From: Progne subis subis
Taxonomy: Eukaryota; Chordata; Aves; Passeriformes; Hirundinidae
Assembly: GCA_022316685.1 (NCBI GenBank)
Contig: JAKJHU010000054.1
Span: forward strand, 1,860,001-1,924,000
Length of the DNA stretch: 64,000 nucleotides
Reading direction: 5' to 3'
Positions 13,669-26,217 of this stretch are shown in pieces; the first letter of the stretch is position 1; each line of letters opens with the position of its first letter. A program made the translations under genes and the position numbers. The notes beneath the pieces were generated by a model. The model did no database searches, was not told the DNA's origin, and was given only the letters and a program-made list of their open reading frames with translations.

Positions 13669-13943
13669 GCCAGAGAATGGAAATCCCTTGTGTTGGAGCC
13701 CTCATCCCAGGTCAGAGGATGGAAATCCCTCGTGTTGGAGCCCTCATCCCAGTCAGAGGATGGAAATGCCTCGTGTTGGAGCCCTCATCCCAGTCAGAGG
13801 ATGGAAATCCCTCGTGTTGGAGCCCTCATCCCAGTCAGAGGAGCCCTCATCCCAGTCAGAGGATGGAAATGCCTCGTGTTGGAGCCCTCATCCCAGTCAG
13901 AGGATGGAAATCCCTCGTGTTGGAGCCCTCATCCCAGTCAGGG
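13669..13943. repeat. Minisatellite, 41-bp unit, six full copies plus one truncated
   Basis: Copies start at 13669 (diverged), 13711, 13752, 13793, 13834 (only 21 bp), 13855 and 13896. Each begins gtcagaggatgg and ends ccctcatccca. The short copy has lost 20 bp between two GAG triplets, consistent with replication slippage. A ccct/gcct variant alternates along the array: copies 3-4 and 6-7 share the same pair, suggesting a higher-order duplication. Because 41 is not a multiple of three, the reading frame rotates from copy to copy, and all three plus-strand frames stay open for 117-136 codons. This explains the apparent ORFs, which I do not regard as a gene. Confidence 0.96.
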
Positions 13944-16940
13944 TGTTCCAGAGCACATCCAACCTCTACACATCCATCCTCTGGATGGGGAAATGCCAGA
14001 GGCTACCGAGGCTGTGCCTCTGCCACCTGCACTGCAACACTGAAAGCTGAGAAATTATTTGAAATGCATTATCCTGCCATGTAGATTAACTCAGGAATTT
14101 CTTCTCTCAATTGCCTGTAACTCCCTGAATTTGGTTGGGGAATTTTTGAGAAAACTGATTCAAGAGAAGCCGAAAAAAGAAATGAACTGTTTAATATGGA
14201 ACCGGGTATTTGTTTGGAACCAGATATTGACAGGACAGCAATTGCAACAGTCTGCAAGGTCCCATAAGGCAAGTGATGGAGAAGAAGAAAAAAACCTGGG
14301 ATTTTAGAAGATATTTTGATTTGCAGCACTGCCTTAATCCCCGAACAAGAACCCTCATTTAAGTGCAGACACAGTTTTGATCAATCTAAAGATAATCTTT
14401 TTGGGTTTTGCTCCCTTTCGATCTGAGCTAAACTATATTAAAAGCAAGCACAACTCCAGACCTTCAGTATTTCCACGGTATCCCTGCAAATATCAGATCA
14501 GAATTTTCTGGGATGATCTGTAACTCTCCTTACAATGGCAATTTAGCAGGAGCCAAAAGAACAGAACACGAGACAGAAACGACAGAATAAGAAGCAGGAA
14601 AACGGCACAAAAATGATGATTTTGCTACGGGAAGTTGGGACTTGCCACCTGGAATTAGTGGGAGCCGTGAAGTGGCATTAGTGACACGGGGAATGCAGTA
14701 ATTGGGGTTGATTTCCTGGGGCTGAGGTTAATTATAGCCCTGGAGGGAGCAGGGGACACTTCCCGCTGGCGCAGGGACACCACGGAGCAGCCACCTCCAG
14801 GAATTATGTGAGAGGGGCAGCAGAACTTTCCTGCTGGGCCCATTACGGGAAATCCACACGGAAATTCGGAGTTAAAAGGGATAGGAGGGAGGAGAATACT
14901 CAACCTGTCTGGAAATAAAAAAGGGTCATCATTTCACCCACTAAAACAAGTCACCTGTAGCCCAAATTCAACGAGATTCTTATCACTAACCCTTGATTTT
15001 AACCAGTAGTGTTTAATTAATTTGGCAGAGCTACACAATGCCTTCCTGAGCGATATCCAGCTCCCCTCTTGGGTTCCTTCTGTAATCATTTCCTTTGATT
15101 AACTTGACTGTATTTACTCAAATTAACCCGTGTGTTTCATACATGTTGCAACAAATTAGAGGAGAAGAATTAAAAAGCAGCCTGCCAACTTAAAAACTGA
15201 GTGAGTGGAACTTCTTGAATTAAAGCAGACAGAGTTATTAGCTGATTATTATATGGAGAATGTTCAGAAGAAAGAACATGCCCTTTCCATTTTCATTTTG
15301 TATTACTAGTGATTACATGATATATCTTAAATTATAATTTGAGGTAAAACTATGATTAAAAATAATTTAAATATTGCACAACAAGTTAATTGCTCTGGAA
15401 TTTCTTCATCTTTGTTCCTGTTCTTTGATTCAAAGATCCTGTGTTCGGGGTATCTGATCCAGGAGTCTCACCTGAGGTGGGGGGCCAGGACCCTCAAGCA
15501 CTTCCCTTCGTGCTCTTTACCACAACAGGGGACAAGGGGACACCCTCAGGTGTCACTTTTACACATCCCACATTTGCTGCAAAGCATTCCTGTGTGCTCT
15601 GGGGCAGAGCTGCGTGGCAGTTCCCCTTTCCCACAAAACCTTTCAGAATTAAAAAGGAAAAACAGAATAAAGAAAAGTACCAACCCTCTCCCAGCCATCA
15701 AGACTGGGTGAAGTACAAGGAAGAAGAGATGGAAACCAGTGCCTGCTTGGCCACTGCCACAAACCAAATGGGTTTAATCCCTGTGTTTTCAGGATTAGAC
15801 TGACTTTCTGAAAGAGTCCCAAAAAGTCTTCATAAGTTATAATTCAGGAGATGTTCACCTTAAATCCATAATCTCTCTTTGCACCGCAAGTGGAAAAGCT
15901 TTTACAATGGACACCCCCTCTGTGCAGGGCATGGACAGCTTTTGTTTCATTCCACAGCATCACTTCAGCAAAGAGATCCTGACCCAAATCCTCAGGAAAT
16001 TCAGATCCTCAACCCAGACCTCTTCTCAGATCATTTCCTTCTGGGAAATCTCTGCCTGGGAGCAACCATTCCCAGTTAAAACTTTATCAGAACATCTTCC
16101 CATTTAAAAGTCATTTTGGTCAACTTTGAGACAGCTCTTTTACGAGAACCTCTGCTTGGGGAACACTGCACTTGCAGCTCGGAGGCCAATGACAGGCTTA
16201 CACATGATAAGATGGAGCCAACCCAGAATAAGGCAGTTGGTGAAATTCAGAGTCCTGTTAGGACCTGCTCACTTCAATGGATGAGAAAAGCAAGAACTTC
16301 AGGCAACTTTCTGCAGTTGGGGTCAAATTAGGGGAAAGGAGAAGCTGTGAGCTTGGCAGAGTTTTTCAATGCAACCACAGAGAATTGGTCTCCTCAGATG
16401 AAGCAAGGAGGAATAAAGACATTGACTATGCCCTTGTGCAAGGGGAGAAACCATCATGGCTCAGGAACTCTACTGGAAGTATTTCTGTTCCATTTTTATT
16501 GGGAGTTTTATCCTGCAGGATCTTGAGAAACACGTTACACAAGGACGTGCGAGTAATCCCACACAGGATTGCTGCTCACTTTGCCAGTCTTTAACGAAAT
16601 ACCTGACTTTTAAACACAAACAGATGTAAAACTATCTGCAAGCAAGGGGTGAGAGCACATGGGCAGTGCAGGGTGAGACCATCTCTGCAGCAGCACTGCA
16701 GCTTGATCTGCTCAAACCAGCAGAGAAATTTGTTTTTCCAGTTTTTCCTCTACTGTGCATTTCTACTTTGCCACTTTACATGGATTTAAGAGAACCAGTC
16801 AGAGTAAGTACAAGCCGGAATATATAAACTAACTTCTTGTATAAATAAGCCACCAAAATTACTCAGAACTAACGACCTGACAAAAACAATACTAAAACTT
16901 TAACCATCTCCATGGAAAGAAAATACCACCATTAATCTTG

Positions 16941-16977
16941 CAAACAAAACAAAACAAAGAAAACCAAAACAAAACAG
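16941..16977. repeat. (AAAAC)n-type simple repeat
   Basis: Repeated caaaa pentamers with minor interruptions. Confidence 0.8.
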
Positions 16978-19180
16978 AGCAAGCCCATAGCTGTTAAATC
17001 TCTGGTAAGAGACAAACCCGTAAGAGACTCATGATGATACTGATCTGATTAGTTGGAATCACTTAATTCTGAGGACAGAGATGGTCGAATAAAGAGAGGC
17101 CAGGCCAGGAGGAAGTGCTCCACTTCCCTGAGAAACAGATTTTCTGTGCCCCATTGGTGCTCAAAACTCTCCTCAGCCTCACTCACCCCCTTAAGAGAGA
17201 AGATATTATCTTGTCCTGCAAGCTGTGGAAGATTCCACGTGTCTGAGGATGAATCTCTGCCTGGAGCTGGCTGGTTTATCCAGCAGCGCTGTGCTTCCAT
17301 CGATGCTGCACGCAGCTCCAGCCCGTGCCAGGGGAAGGGTTAATTACCACTGGTGCTCAGCAAATCAAAGTTTCATCCTCCAGGCATTTGCAGTCCGTAT
17401 TAATGACACAGCCTCTTGCAGACAGGCTCTGGGGAAGTCCTGTTTGACCCTTCCTGCTCCTCAGCAATGGGAAGAGATCAAACAAAAGGCGTCTCCGGAG
17501 AAGTTGGACTGAGAGCTCCTGCCTGGTTCTCACAGAGCCAGAACTGAGCATGTGGAACTGGAACCTACAGGAATCCTAACAGGACAGTAAACACAGACAA
17601 GAAACGGCCAACGTAACACAAAACTCGTGCTAGCATCCCTGGCAGAATTTCCCTGGCACAGAGATGTCCTGGATGTGAATTCTTCCCCAGAGAAAATTCC
17701 CTTTGGATCCCGCTGCCATCTCACCCCCTGCTCGATAACCAGGAAACTCCAGCTCCTGCTAAACTTTTCTCCTTCACAGGGAAGTTTGGTTTTTTGAGGG
17801 GGTTTTTTTTGGGAATTCCAGCCTCTGGCTTGGTTTCCTTCATTGCCAGGTCCAACCTAAGGACCAAAATAAACATAGAATATTCAGAGAGTCTTCAGTA
17901 GTCCCAGCAGAAGAGTTTGTTTTAAAAGTCCAAACAAGATTTTCATGACACAGATTCAGTGATTTCTTCCTCCAGAAGAAGGTGTCAGAGGATATGGGGC
18001 AGAGAGCATTTTACTGCCATCACTGAGGATAGATTTGAAATAAATCAAGTGGGCAGGAATCTAGCATCAGCCAATATAAAAACTTAAGAGTAAATTCAAA
18101 GTAAACAACAAACCAGCGAATTCTGTACAACAAAATACCAAATTTATACAACTAGGAAGTTTCCTCAAAGTAATTAATATGCTTTCCACAATGAAAAGGA
18201 TTTAATATTTTTGGTAAATTCCAGATTTTATAGATCATCAACCCCAAGAATTTTAATTTTGAAGAAAGTAACTGACATTGTGTGGAGAACAACCTCACCA
18301 ACTTACCATGAACCACCTCCTAATTAGCTCATGCATAAGAAACACAATAGAAAGGTGCAGCTGAAATTTTAAAAGCCTGAAGATTTACTGATGGCAAGAC
18401 CACAGATTTCCAGCAATCTGTTCTGCCTGCAAAGTGTTTATCTACGAAGCATTTTACAAATGTTAAAGCAATACCTACTGCCCTCTTCTTCAGACAGACT
18501 CACTATGTCACGTTGCATATAAAAATTCAGCATTTACCCCTCACTTCAGCAGAACATACAACACTCCACGAGAGTTATTGAAGAAAGTCAAGATACTCAC
18601 ACTGAAAAATGGAGTTTTGTTACCTCAGTATGTCACAAAACGCAATATTACACGGAACAGAAATACACAAAAGAGAAATAATAGAAAAATATACACTTTA
18701 AAAAAAAACCTTAAATGTTTAGACTGTTTGACCTTTCCCTGTCTTCCCTCACAGGAAGCAGTCTGTGTTGTAATACACCTAATTTCATTTTCTGTTTCTT
18801 CCTTTCTGCTCTTAAATACTAAAGAAAAACAAAAAAAAGCATCATAGGGCAGATCTCCCATTGCTGAATGAGCACGACACACCTGCCCCAGTTAAAACAA
18901 CTAAACAACTCCCCTGCCTCAGAATTCTGGGAAACTATTTAGGATATTTTTAGAGTATTGATAAGTGAATAATCTTTGGGTGAAAGAATTCCAATTCAGG
19001 AGCAATTGTTTTCCTTTCTGGGAATTTGCTGGTACCAGTCTGGGAACTCCACCCAGGGGCTTTGGGAGTTGTTTTTTCTTACTGAGTCATCCATCTTTGG
19101 AAAGTCTCCAACCAAAGATCCCAACCTGAAAGACCCTGGTTTTAAAAAGATACATTTCATTATATTTATCTGCTAAGCAC

Positions 19181-19284
19181 TCTTTTTTTCTTTTTTCTTT
19201 TTTTTTTAATCCACCCACTACTATTAAGGAAAGCCACTAGAACTCTCAGAAATAGCTCTTTTTTTTTTATTTATTTTTTTTTTT
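19181..19284. repeat. Two T-rich low-complexity tracts
   Basis: Tracts at 19181-19208 and 19259-19284 are almost pure T with few C or A interruptions. About 50 bp of ordinary sequence separates them. Confidence 0.8.
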
Positions 19285-21279
19285 ACGATTTAAATACCTT
19301 TTTTCTTATTTTGGCTCTGGAATGTTCAGCTCATAAAGTGACTGCACTGGAGACCAAACACCAAGGTACTTTTTACTTAATCTTTTATTAAACAAACACC
19401 ATTCTGCTGCTGGCACCAGTGATTGCAGATCACTGTATAAAATCCTTACTACAAACACAGGATTTGTTCCTAAACATGAAGGGGGGGAAAGGGGAATTCA
19501 ACTCCAAAGACACCTCCTTGCCATTTGGAACCCAGGCTGCACTGACATTTTCAAGCCAATCTTTTGGATTTTAGAAGCTGCCAATACAGGAGAAAACGTG
19601 CAAGTTTTACTAACTGACACCTCGATATTGTGTCCAAGGGTCTTAAATAATTGAATTAAAAACCCAGGATGGTTCAAGCACAACATATCCACCAGTTATC
19701 CTTTCATTATCTTCTGTAGTCAATAAATGCAGCTGTTGAATGTTCTGAACTTTAATTCCAACATTAGATTCTGATTCCCGGCACAAATTTTAAATGATTG
19801 AACAATATTAAAGCATGGAACACACTAGGTTTTATGTAATATATAAATTATACCATATCTAACAACAGGCAAATCTTTCCATAAGACTGGGTTATTGGAA
19901 TACTAATTGCCAATTTTCCTACTCTGAGAGCAAGAAAAAAATCAGCACACTGGTAAAATTAAATTATTCGTTTCAATAAAAAAAAAAATACTTTATTTCT
20001 TAACAGCAGAGGTTTGGCAATAAGATTTTATACGACATCATTTACACCTGATTGTATTTCACTTCCAATTTTTTTAATCCTGCAAGGTACAAAGCAAATA
20101 CTTATGAAAGGGACATGCAGCCAATGCCAAAGTTTCAATTATAGCCTTTCCTACATGGCAGCAGCAAGTCAGGACTTGTGGACCTTGATCTCTTCCTTCA
20201 GATCATTGCTGAGGGAAGAAAGAAACCTGGAGATGCTGCTGGCACTAAAGTATCTGCTCATCCTTAAGTGCTGCAGATGATGCTGTGGATGATGCCAAGC
20301 ATCAACAGGGGGAAATCCCCATTTTTCACCCTCTTTTACAGAGCTGGAAATAACACAAACCATCAAAGAACTATTACAGGGAAAAGTCAACTAACAAGTG
20401 TTCAAATTTTACCTTCTGTTTCTTCATGTTGCTGTCCCCATCCCCAACTTCCAGGGTCACATGTACAGGTATAAAGTAAGGGTGTGTTTTAAAAGCTTTA
20501 GAACACTCTAAAAGGATTGTGTAATTTAAAGAAGTGCAGAAAACAGACAACAGTGCCCCCCCAAATCCCCCAAAATGTCAGCTCTCTCTCCTCTGTGCTC
20601 TAAAGCAGGAAGGTATTAAAAAAAAAGAAAAAAAGAACAGAACGTGCCTAAGATCTTTCTTTGTGACCACTGCAGTAATAAGAGGGATTTTTGGAAAAGT
20701 TATCCACGTATTTCATCCACGGTTTGTGACCAGACAATCCCTCTTTTAAGGTCACAAAGATGAGTGTGTTATCAGATTTATCAAAATGCTCATACCCACC
20801 AAAAGCTGCTACTGTTTCTGAACAGCAATCCAGAACAACATGCACTCTGCCAACCAATCTATCTCCCCAAAATACTTCTAATATTTCAAAAGCTTACAGA
20901 CAAGATATGCTGTCTCCTTCATCTTTTATTAAAAATAAAAATTAAAAGGTATGCAGAAATCTTTTTTTTTTTCCCCTGTTCCATGATTACACTGATTTGC
21001 AAAACAGAACGGCAATATTGAATTTTGGACCAGCAACAGGTTTTAAGAGTCAATACCCCACAAGACATGCCATCTACCCTTACATATTTTACCCACTTAT
21101 TGCTCACTTTAAAAAATCCCTTATCACTTGCTGTTTTCTAAGACTTATTTATATGTATTCACACATCTAAAAATGTGCCAACACTGTTGTTGAGACAGAA
21201 TTCAGTGGAAAAGCCTGTCCATTGGAGGGATTCTGTAACCCCACTTGCTCCAAGACACTATCAGCAGTTTCATCTTCTA

Positions 21280-21930
21280 ACGTGTGTACGTACGCATAAA
21301 TCAAATACGCGCCCAGAACATCCGAGTGCCTTTTTGCCAGCTCCCACTTGGAGAACTCCGACAGCGGGAATTCACCGAGTGCTTTCTTTTCTAAGTAATC
21401 CCGAAGGCTGGGTTTGGGGTTTTTTTAGAGCAAGTTCTCACTTTCTGGGAGATGTGCAAGCAGCATCCCCCACAGCAGATGGGGCGAGGGCAGGAGCCCG
21501 TGGGGATGCAGCTGAGCATCCGACGGCGCGGCGCTCGCACCCCGCGCTCCTCGCACCCGGGCCTGACCCAGGACTAAGGGCTCTGCCACTAGAGAGACGC
21601 TATTTTAAGTGTAAAGACACTCATTTTTGGCAAACTCTGGGAGTGATCTGTGGAGCTTGTCTTTGTGTGGCACCACCCATGGGGAAGGAGCCCTCCCGCA
21701 CTGATCTCGCTAATCTCCGGAGCAGGGGGAATTTATTAAAAATGCTGTTTAGACAGACAGGCTTCTCTGCAAGTCTGCTACACAGGCTCGTCAAACTCAT
21801 TAAACCCAGCTTTCAATCCCAGGCTTGGGAGCGTAATCCCCTTAAAAAAACCTGCTAGACTGGGCTGAGAGAATAAAAATACAGGAGTTCCTGAACGGAA
21901 AGGTGCACGAGCGCCGCTCACCTCGTGGTC
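21280..21930. promoter_or_regulatory. CpG-dense intronic islet, candidate regulatory element
   Basis: CpGs cluster here, most densely at 21485-21560 (about 12 in 80 bp), in an otherwise CpG-poor intron. The longest open frame in the window (227 codons, plus strand, 21175-21858) crosses it, but its residues show no domain, are arginine- and proline-rich only where GC is high, and match nothing I recognise. An unmethylated enhancer or an internal promoter is the more likely reading. Confidence 0.35.
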
Positions 21931-23859
21931 AGCGTGGGAGATGGACGCTCCATCTTCTTGGGCACCACCAGTGACACGCTACTGCCAGCACTGGGCAGGG
22001 ACTGCCCTGGAAAAATCCTCCATGGGAGCTCTAAAATGCTGTGTTACCATCAAACCTTTGGATAACTGGCTTTCACCTCCATGAACGTGTGTAAAGCAGC
22101 TGTTCAGCTGATTTCCAGGTTTTCCCCTGCCTACAAAGCTGCTGTTGCCCATGGGGAGCCTGGAAAAACCCAAATCCAGTGCTGAGGCTGTGGGGAGGCA
22201 AAGAGCAATGCCACAGGCGTTGGATTGAGAGAGAGAAAAGCAAAAGCTGCAGCTTGAAAAGGCTGCAAGATGCAGAAGTTGTATTCTGCTCAGGAAATCA
22301 TGGCATTGGGGTGTTTTTTATCACCCCAGCCCTGAAGAGAGTGCAGGAATGCAAATTGCTGGGCACTTTGTGTCCTCTCAACTGACCATCAGCTGAAGGA
22401 CTGCAAGAAGAAAGCTATGGCACTGAACTGCAGCCTCTTGGTTCCAGTGTTTTCAGGTAAACACAACAGCATGTAACTCCAAAATGTCACCAGGAGACTG
22501 GATACAAAGCTTCCTAGCATAGTGACTAGACAAAATGTAAAATCAAATGAAATTAGAAGGTTCCCTATGGGGTCAGAGCAGTAAAACTGATTCTGATTAA
22601 GCTGCATTAGCAGACAGAAGCAGGATCTCAATAATTTACAGCCAGAGACAGGATAAGTGTCCATTAGTATTAGTGTCTATGGATGTACACTTTCTATTTT
22701 TCCACATTTTCAAGGCCTCTGAGACCATGTCTGGGCCTCCAGCTTTCCCTCTTCCTGGCTCCAAACCATTTAAGTCAAACCCCTTCCCCCAGGCAGGAGA
22801 GAAGCTTTCCTCATTAGCATCCTCTCCGCCCCCAAAGGGGGGTAAGGAAGAAGGCAGGATTATTTGAAGTCAATCTGGACACACTAAATGGTCTCTAATG
22901 GTATCTAGAACACAAAAATCAGGATAATTTGAAAAAGTTATGAGATCGTACATGATCCAAATTCATATGAGCACAGCACAGCAGGATGTTCTGCAGATGT
23001 GTCAGTGACCCTTAAGTTTAGCAGTCCCCAATTTTTGTTTGTTTGTTTTTAATACTCCTTTCAGCACCAGCAGTCCTGGGAAGGGCACACTTGAAGCCAA
23101 ACCAAGAAGCAGTAAAGGAAATAAAAAAAATAAGCCAGATCAATCCTTACAGAAACCTGGGCTCATTATATTAATTGTGCCTAAGCCTCCACCAATGTGT
23201 TCTTGGCCATTTTCCCTTGGAGAGCCAATGCAGAGTGACTGCACTCACTTTGTGCCTCCTCCACTAATGAGCTGCCTCATGCCACTTCAATGCCTCTTCC
23301 CTCCCAGGAATCATTACCTCAAGAGTTAGAACTAATTTGACAAAAATCTGTTCTGCACCATCATCCCCAGGTTCTGGAGGTTTAAAGAAACCATTGAAGG
23401 CACTTGCTGACAGGTCAGAACAGCTCTCCATCGGCCTCCAACAAAAACAGATGAGTAAGAACATCTGGGTAGAGGTTTCGAGTCTTTTTTTTTTTTTAAT
23501 AACTGCTTTATATTCAAGGTACCTGCACTTTCCCATGTACATTTTTGAAAGGAGTGGTACAAAATTACTCCTCTTGCTCCCTCCTTCCAGAGACAGGGAT
23601 TTTTCAGACTGTGAGCACAGTGAAATTAAAAAAAAAGAAGAAAACATCAGAAAACAAACCACAGTGATGGCTGCTCTGTACTGTGTCCCCAGTCAGTTTT
23701 GGGGTGGGCAGGACATCCTAGCAGTAGCTCTCATCCCTTTGGGATGCACTGGGATCATCTCCACATCTTTTAGCCCACCCTGGTGCTTTCCAGTGAGCGA
23801 GGAGGGAGGGTGAGGAGCAGCCAGACAATCCTGCAGCTGATGAGCAGCAGCCACCCAAG
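21931..23859. other. Non-coding intronic stretch
   Basis: No exon or mobile element was recognised. There is a short T-run near 23487. Open frames on opposite strands at 23264-23813 overlap and have no family features. Confidence 0.55.
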
Positions 23860-23957
23860 AGGTGGTTGCATGATTTTGTGTATAGAGAGCTTGTAAAGCA
23901 CTTTGGGAAGCTGCAGGATGAAAAGGACTATATAAATGTAAGATATTATTATTATTA
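23860..23957 (+). mobile_element. Ancient vertebrate SINE/LINE 3' tail
   Basis: The segment reads gtaaagcactttgggaagct, then a short gap, then ctatataaatgtaagatatt, and ends in an ATT trinucleotide run. This layout is typical of the 3' ends of old L2/CR1-clade LINEs and the SINEs that borrow them (LFSINE, MIR-like and DeuSINE groups). The exact family cannot be fixed by eye. Such copies are old and some have been retained as regulatory elements. Confidence 0.65.
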
Positions 23958-25065
23958 AACCAGTGATCTGACAAGAAGAGACAGCTCTTCAAATCTCTAC
24001 AACAGCTTGAGCTGAAGAGATCAGGGAGTCCAATTTGAAAAAATAATAATTTGAAACGAATTGGAGGATTAGAAGTGGCAGTTCTTTTGTGGATTCTCCA
24101 TGGCAGGTAAATTTAGTAGGCTACTTTAATTTTGCATCGTTTTAACTCCTGGCAATGTCCTGTGCATTGAATCTGACAGAGAGACAGAGTGTTTGAAGCT
24201 GTCATGGCTACATTTTAGTCTCCCAATTTTACAATCAGTGTTTGAATCTGCTACTACAACTCTGGGTACAGAGATCAGAGGCTTATCAAAGAGGCATCCA
24301 TTTCAAAGACAAGCAGCAGCTTTGACTTCATTCCTTCAATGCTTAAAATTCCTGAAAAAGCAGACTGAGCATACCACAAAACAGGTCTGAAGGAAATCTC
24401 TCTATCGGCTCTAAACCTATTTCGGTATTAATTTTTTAAGGATCTATTTTGGTCTCAAGTAAAATGAGTGTGTTTAGCAGAGATAATCCTCTCAACAGGT
24501 GAGCTTAATATATGCCTTTTCCTGTGACTTGACTGAAAGAACATTTTAAACTTATTGCTTTTTCAAGCATTAATTGAAGAACTACTTCAACCAGCTAGCT
24601 GATTTTCTTTGAATCTTTTTTTAGACTAATAATGTCTTCCCCTTCCTAACAAAGCAGCACTTCATTTCTTTATTGCTGCCCTTATTTTACCTGCATGGAT
24701 GAACCAAGGGCACCGTGGGCAGCAACACGTGCAGCTTGCAGCAAGATGCCAGGGTTTCGAGGGTGTATCACACACTGGAGTGCTGCTTTCCACACCCAAC
24801 TCTTGGTTTTAAGCTGAGTTTCAGCATTCACACGAGTGATGATACGACAGATCAGCAATCACATCAGCATGGAGGTGAACCTGGGTGATTTTCTTCCTTC
24901 TGATCTCACACACACACACTGCCTGTCACTGGAACCAAGTGCCTGGTTGATTTTTGCTGGGAAGGAAGAGGGGGATCGCTCCAAAGTGATTTGCAAACCT
25001 GATCCCAGTTCCTCCAGCTGAGCACTGCCCAGCCCAGGGAGGCCCTGGAAAGCTCGTGCAGGGAG
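23958..25065. other. Non-coding intronic stretch
   Basis: Nothing recognisable apart from a short (CA)n run near 24909. The open frames are random-looking. Confidence 0.5.
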
Positions 25066-25155
25066 CAGTGGATGCTTTCCCACAGACAATGGAGTTTCCC
25101 AAAAAGCACTGGAGATGCTTTCACTGGGACAATGGAGAGAGTTTCCCAAGGAGCA
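25066..25155. repeat. Diverged tandem duplication, about 45 bp
   Basis: Positions 25066-25108 and 25109-25155 align with shared blocks gatgctttc, gacaatgga and gtttccca. The second copy carries a 4-bp insertion. Confidence 0.7.
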
Positions 25156-25379
25156 CAGGTTTCCAGATAACCAAGCATCCAGGCATTGGAGGGCAGGATA
25201 AGGTGAGTGCAGCCCCAAGCCCACCTCTTGTTTTCACCCATCCCGGTTCTTCAGCACCTCATCAGCAGGACTTAGAGGCAAATGGAATAATCAGCAACAG
25301 GTTCATTTGTCCCATTAAGGCTTGGGAGATGTGGCACGGGGAGCTCTGGTGCAGCTCAGTCCTGCAGCCAGGCCCAGGC

Positions 25380-25630
25380 AGCTTGAAAGGAGCCGCCCGC
25401 CGCTGCCAGCCAGGGAACGCATTCCAGCTGCCTTTGAAAGCCACGGCCACAGCAGCAGCCTCAGCACAGCTCCACTGCACGTGTGGACATGTCCCAAAGC
25501 GCGCACAAAGTGCTCAGGAGTTCGGCTCACGTCGCTTCTGACTAACAGGACTGAGAAGGTTTCACACATCGGGGCGTTTTTGAACGCACTCCCAGCGCCG
25601 TCTCGCACCGAAGGAAAGCTCCGGATTAAA
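25380..25630. promoter_or_regulatory. CpG-dense intronic islet
   Basis: About 17-20 CpGs fall in 250 bp, including 14 within 25480-25630, against a sparse background. Overlapping frames on both strands (for example 25322-25828 plus and 25315-25677 minus) are a by-product of GC content and carry no known motif. It may be an enhancer or a weak promoter. Confidence 0.3.
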
Positions 25631-26048
25631 AGCAGCTTTGAACCTGTTTGCAGGGGCCTCTCCTCTGAGCACCTCATCTATCAGCATCCAGCCCAGCAGC
25701 ACGGGATTCTTCTGCAGTATTTCATTAAAAGGTCCTCGGTGCCCACACACACACACGCACACTTGGATACGCTGACAAACCTGACATATTCTTCAAAATA
25801 CTTCAAATTACTGTTATTTACCCAGTAGGAAACAAAACGGATGGAAAACCACAGCAGAAGCTTTTCACGAGGTGTGATGATGCTGTATCTACCTCATCCA
25901 GCTCCATGAACCAGATTGCTTTTCATTCATGAACTGAGCATTTTTCACTGCTTTCTCCATTTCAGAGAACAACAAGAAAACCATTTTGGGACAGAAGCGT
26001 CCCAATTCTGGGTCCTTTAACAGCTTCAATCTTAATAAGTAATAATAA

Positions 26049-26217
26049 CAGAATCATGGGTTGGGTTGGTTGGGTTGGAAGGGACCTTAAAGCTCATCCA
26101 GTTCCACAGGGACAAGGACACCTTGCATTATTCCCAGGCTGCTCCAACCCATCCAACCTGGCCTTGGAAGCTGCCAGGGATGGGGACACCACAACCCCAG
26201 TGTCCCTGGGTGAAAAG
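26049..26217 (-). mobile_element. CR1 LINE, 5'-truncated 3' end
   Basis: The plus strand reads gaatcatggg, then ttggaagggaccttaaagct, catcc, and later ccaacctggccttgg and gggatgggg. This is the reverse complement of the avian CR1 3' region that ends in the ATTCTATGATT-type motif, so the element is inserted on the minus strand. It is the same orientation as CUX1 and contains no intact ORF. Confidence 0.92.

Larger units (their letters stand above)
13944..21279. other. Non-coding intronic stretch with simple repeats
   Basis: No exon was recognised. There is an (AAAAC)n-type tract at 16941-16977 and T-rich runs at 19181-19208 and 19259-19284. Other sequence is unique-looking, with overlapping short frames on both strands. 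Confidence 0.6.

Noticed and set aside
13640..14084. Three overlapping repeat-protein-like ORFs
   Set aside because: They are produced by the 41-bp minisatellite rotating through the frames, not by a coding gene.
21175..21858. 227-codon plus-strand open frame, the longest in the window
   Set aside because: No domain, signal or family resemblance is visible. Composition follows local GC, with arginine and proline only in the CpG-rich part. No splice-site context was found. It is noted as a CpG islet instead.
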